Positions 7,488 through 9,260 of a stretch of 9,260 nt of DNA are shown here, in pieces. The position numbers and the translations under genes are program-made. Numbering within the stretch: the stretch's first letter is position 1; each line of letters begins with the position of its first letter. A model generated the notes under the pieces. It was not told the origin of the DNA. It made no database searches and saw only the letters and a list, made by a program, of their open reading frames with translations. The stretch comes from Acidobacteriota bacterium (GTDB lineage Bacteria; Acidobacteriota; Vicinamibacteria; Marinacidobacterales; SMYC01): contig JAJCXL010000241.1 in NCBI GenBank assembly GCA_029263435.1, positions 1 through 9,260 of the forward strand, in the 5' to 3' direction.

Positions 7488-7597
7488 TGAGTCCGACTCG
7501 GAGTTTCAAAGACCGGACACGTGAAAGCACTGTAACATAGTCGTTTAGCGAAGGCACCCATGTTCTTGCACGCGCGGAGGGGTTGACGGGAATCTGC

Positions 7598-7631
7598 GGA
7601 TCCATGGATACCGATCCAACAATATGGATCC
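7598..7631. repeat. Cluster of GGATCC/ATGGAT words upstream of the CRTAC1-like gene
   Basis: A near-palindrome GGATCCATGGATAC (7598-7611, one mismatched pair) is followed by CGATCC (7612-7617) and ATGGATCC (7624-7631). A TTGACG box at 7583-7588 resembles a -35 element, but the hexamer 17 bases on (GGATAC) is a poor -10. The cluster may be an operator around a weak promoter, or chance repetition; no family assignment is possible. Confidence 0.35.
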
Positions 7632-7653
7632 CAACGCGGGAGAATAGCCGACT

Positions 7654-7659
7654 GGAGGA
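7654..7659 (+). promoter_or_regulatory. Ribosome binding site deciding a GTG start
   Basis: GGAGGA nine bases before GTG 7669. It selects this GTG, which begins a good signal peptide, over the next in-frame candidates GTG 7681 and TTG 7684, which lie inside the hydrophobic core. Confidence 0.8.
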
Positions 7660-7668
7660 TTTATCCAC

Positions 7669-9260
7669 GTGAGAGGTTTTGTGTTGCTGTCGCTGGCCTC
7701 ATGGGCGCTAACGCTCGTCGCGCCGGCGGCGACGGCGAGCACGAAGCAGATGGCCGCGCTGCTCGAGCGCATCGCTCGTGAGGCGGATCCAAGAGACAAC
7801 CTCTACCTCAACGACGAGCGCGCCGCGCTCACCCAGCGAGAGCTGGAAGGCGTCACGGATCCGTCGACCCGGATGCGCGGCCTCTATCTCCTCGCCCCGG
7901 AGCTCCTCTTGAGCGGCGACACCGAAGGTGCGCTCGTGGCGCTTCGAGAGCTCGACGCGCTCTTGGAGAGGTCATCGGAAGCGAGCGCTTCGACCCTCCG
8001 GCGGGATATCGAGGAGCTGATCGGCGTCTCTTACTTGCGTCTCGGCGAGCAGCAGAATTGCTTGGAGCACGAAGACGTCGAGGCGTGCCTGCTGCCGATC
8101 CGCGGCGGGGGCATCCACCGCATCGAGACGGGCTCGCGCGCGGCCATCGAACAGTTCGAAAGTATTTTGTCCAAGCATCCGGAGAACCTCACCGCGCGTT
8201 GGCTATTGAACCTCGCTTACATGACGCTCGGAGAGTATCCCGAGCACGTGCCCGCTCGTTTTCGGATCGATCCGGCCAAATTCGAGTCGGACGAATCGTT
8301 TCCGCGATTCACCGATCGCGCGATGGATCTAGGCATCGCCGTTTCCGGACTCGCGGGGGGCGTCGTGGTGGAAGACCTCGACGGAGACGGAGATCTCGAC
8401 CTCGTGTGCTCCTCGTGGGGACTCACCCATCCGCTGCGTGTGTTCAGAAACGACGGCGGCGCTTTCACCGACGTCACGGACCAGGCCGGACTCGGCGGCA
8501 TCCACGGCGGCCTCAACCTCGTGCACGCGGACTATGACAATGACGGCCGCGCCGATATTCTCGTGCTGCGAGGCGCGTGGTGGGGCGCTTCCGGGCGGCA
8601 TCCGAACTCCCTGCTCAAGAACACGAGCACCGATGAGACGCTGCAGTTCGAAGACGTCACCCACGAAGCGGGGCTTGTCAGCTTTCACCCGACCCAGACG
8701 GCCTCATGGGCCGACTATGACAATGACGGCTGGCTCGACCTGTTCATCGGCAACGAGTCCGAGCCCTCGGAGCTTTACCGAAGCAACCGCGACGGCACGT
8801 TCGCGGAGATGGCGACGGACGCGGGCATCTCTTTATCCGATCACGTGAAGGCCGTGTCGTGGGGCGACTACGACAACGACGGAGATCCCGATCTCTATGT
8901 CTCGGCGCTGGGCGCTCGCAATCGACTCTACCGAAACGACGGAGACGACGGCTTCGTAAACGTTGCAGCGGAGGCCGGCGTCGAGCAGCCGATCGCGAGC
9001 TTTCCCGCGTGGTTCTTCGATTTCGATAACGACGGCTGGCTGGACGTGTTCGTCTCCGGCTACGGCGTCGCCAACGGTCCTTTCGGAATCGACTACATGG
9101 AGCTCGAGCACAAAGGCGAATCGCCCCGGCTCTACCGAAACCGGCGAGACGGGACGTTCGAGGACATTACGAAAGCCGTGGGGCTGGACCACCTGTCCTT
9201 GACGATGGGATCGAGCTTCGGAGATCTCGATGGCGACGGTTATCTGGACTTTTACCTCGG
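7669..9260 (+). CDS. CRTAC1-like FG-GAP/VCBS repeat protein with helical N-terminal region, 3' end cut by window edge
   Basis: The frame is open from GTG 7669 to the window end (530 complete codons). Residues 1-25 are a signal peptide (MRGFVLLSLASWALTLVAPA, cleavage near ATA|ST). Residues about 30-190 are mostly helical and TPR-like (GTDP-free helices ending in ARWLLNLAYMTLGEYP), with C131 and C140 nearby. From about residue 210 a beta-propeller follows, each blade carrying a calcium loop of form DxDxDGxxD: at 236-244, 288-296, 349-357, 400-408, 451-459 and 519-527. Each is paired with phrases such as LYRNxxDGTFxDxT and HPTQTASWADYDNDG, typical of bacterial CRTAC1 family proteins. Complete members usually end with further blades and often an ASPIC/UnbV domain, which would lie to the right. 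The protein is probably periplasmic or surface-exposed and calcium-stabilised. Biochemical role is unknown; a binding or adhesion role is the usual guess for integrin-like propellers. It is divergent from the receptor gene with a shared 276-bp upstream region. Confidence 0.9.
   Translation, partial: MRGFVLLSLASWALTLVAPAATASTKQMAALLERIAREADPRDNLYLNDERAALTQRELEGVTDPSTRMRGLYLLAPELLLSGDTEGALVALRELDALLERSSEASASTLRRDIEELIGVSYLRLGEQQNCLEHEDVEACLLPIRGGGIHRIETGSRAAIEQFESILSKHPENLTARWLLNLAYMTLGEYPEHVPARFRIDPAKFESDESFPRFTDRAMDLGIAVSGLAGGVVVEDLDGDGDLDLVCSSWGLTHPLRVFRNDGGAFTDVTDQAGLGGIHGGLNLVHADYDNDGRADILVLRGAWWGASGRHPNSLLKNTSTDETLQFEDVTHEAGLVSFHPTQTASWADYDNDGWLDLFIGNESEPSELYRSNRDGTFAEMATDAGISLSDHVKAVSWGDYDNDGDPDLYVSALGARNRLYRNDGDDGFVNVAAEAGVEQPIASFPAWFFDFDNDGWLDVFVSGYGVANGPFGIDYMELEHKGESPRLYRNRRDGTFEDITKAVGLDHLSLTMGSSFGDLDGDGYLDFYL

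Larger units (their letters stand above)
7393..7668. other. Divergent regulatory gap between TonB receptor and CRTAC1-like gene
   Basis: 276 bases without a credible gene. Besides the inverted repeat, the GGATCC-word cluster and two ribosome binding sites listed separately, it holds a second, wider inverted pair ATGTTAC (7450-7456) and GTAACAT (7532-7538) enclosing the first repeat, an 11-bp odd palindrome GAGTCCGACTC (7489-7499), and two CACGTG sites (7518-7523 and 7666-7671, the latter covering the GTG start). On the minus strand TTGAAA (7509-7504) resembles a -35 box but lacks a matching -10. No promoter can be named with confidence. Confidence 0.6.

Noticed and set aside
7453..7668. 71-codon minus-strand frame in the divergent gap
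   Set aside because: No Shine-Dalgarno, start overlaps the RBS and GTG start region of the CRTAC1-like gene, and it contains the inverted repeat; no recognisable product.
7545..7799. 84-codon minus-strand frame across the gap and the CRTAC1-like signal peptide
   Set aside because: Overlaps a well-supported signal peptide and RBS on the plus strand; no support of its own.
8059..8088. C131 and C140 of the CRTAC1-like protein as a heme or metal motif
   Set aside because: Spacing is C-x8-C with no CxxCH; a disulfide is possible but a cofactor site is not supported.
8058..8537. 159-codon plus-strand frame inside the CRTAC1-like gene
   Set aside because: Arg/His-rich out-of-frame reading typical of GC-rich coding DNA; the overlapping frame encodes regular DxDxDGxxD loops.

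Overview
The window looks like a chromosomal piece of a GC-rich Gram-negative bacterium. It has a carboxypeptidase-regulatory/TonB-receptor-like outer-membrane protein ending in Phe, a CRTAC1-type FG-GAP/VCBS protein, and several hydrolases with export signals. This combination, and the wording of the receptor's N-terminal region, is most familiar from Acidobacteriota or related soil and marine lineages. There is no rRNA or other taxonomic marker, so the assignment is inference. I saw no tRNA, rRNA, CRISPR array, IS element or phage gene.

Layout. (1) Minus strand, left edge to 2976: a two-gene unit transcribed leftwards, an M24 Xaa-Pro-aminopeptidase-like enzyme followed by an amidohydrolase that runs off the left edge. 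Stop and start overlap as ATGA, and neither the frame nor the codons break. The amidohydrolase is given no closed reading frame by a simple ORF search because its end lies outside the window, but it is open over 517 codons. (2) Plus strand 3020-4489: a tannase/feruloyl esterase family protein with an intact CS-D-HC catalytic set, divergent from the M24 gene with only about 43 bp between the likely starts. (3) 4490-4554: a convergent gap holding a strong intrinsic terminator that faces the minus strand. (4) Minus strand 4555-7392: a 945-residue Oar-like TonB-dependent receptor. (5) 7393-7668: a 276-bp divergent regulatory gap with a 9-bp-arm inverted repeat, a cluster of GGATCC-like words, and Shine-Dalgarno sites for both neighbours. 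(6) Plus strand 7669 to the right edge: a CRTAC1-like protein starting at GTG, also open to the window end, with a helical N-terminal part and at least six DxDxDGxxD calcium loops.

How the genes may work together. All five products carry or probably carry export signals. A cautious reading is a set of envelope hydrolases (peptide/imide bond and ester bond) next to an outer-membrane import or surface protein. The M24/amidohydrolase pair is the only link directly supported by gene structure. The connection of the tannase, receptor and CRTAC1 protein to that pair rests on proximity alone. The most unusual points are the Glu-to-Asp change at one metal-ligand position of the M24 enzyme, an Arg where binuclear amidohydrolases usually carry the carbamylated Lys, the nearly absent spacer between the divergent M24 and tannase genes, and the dyad symmetry in front of the receptor gene.
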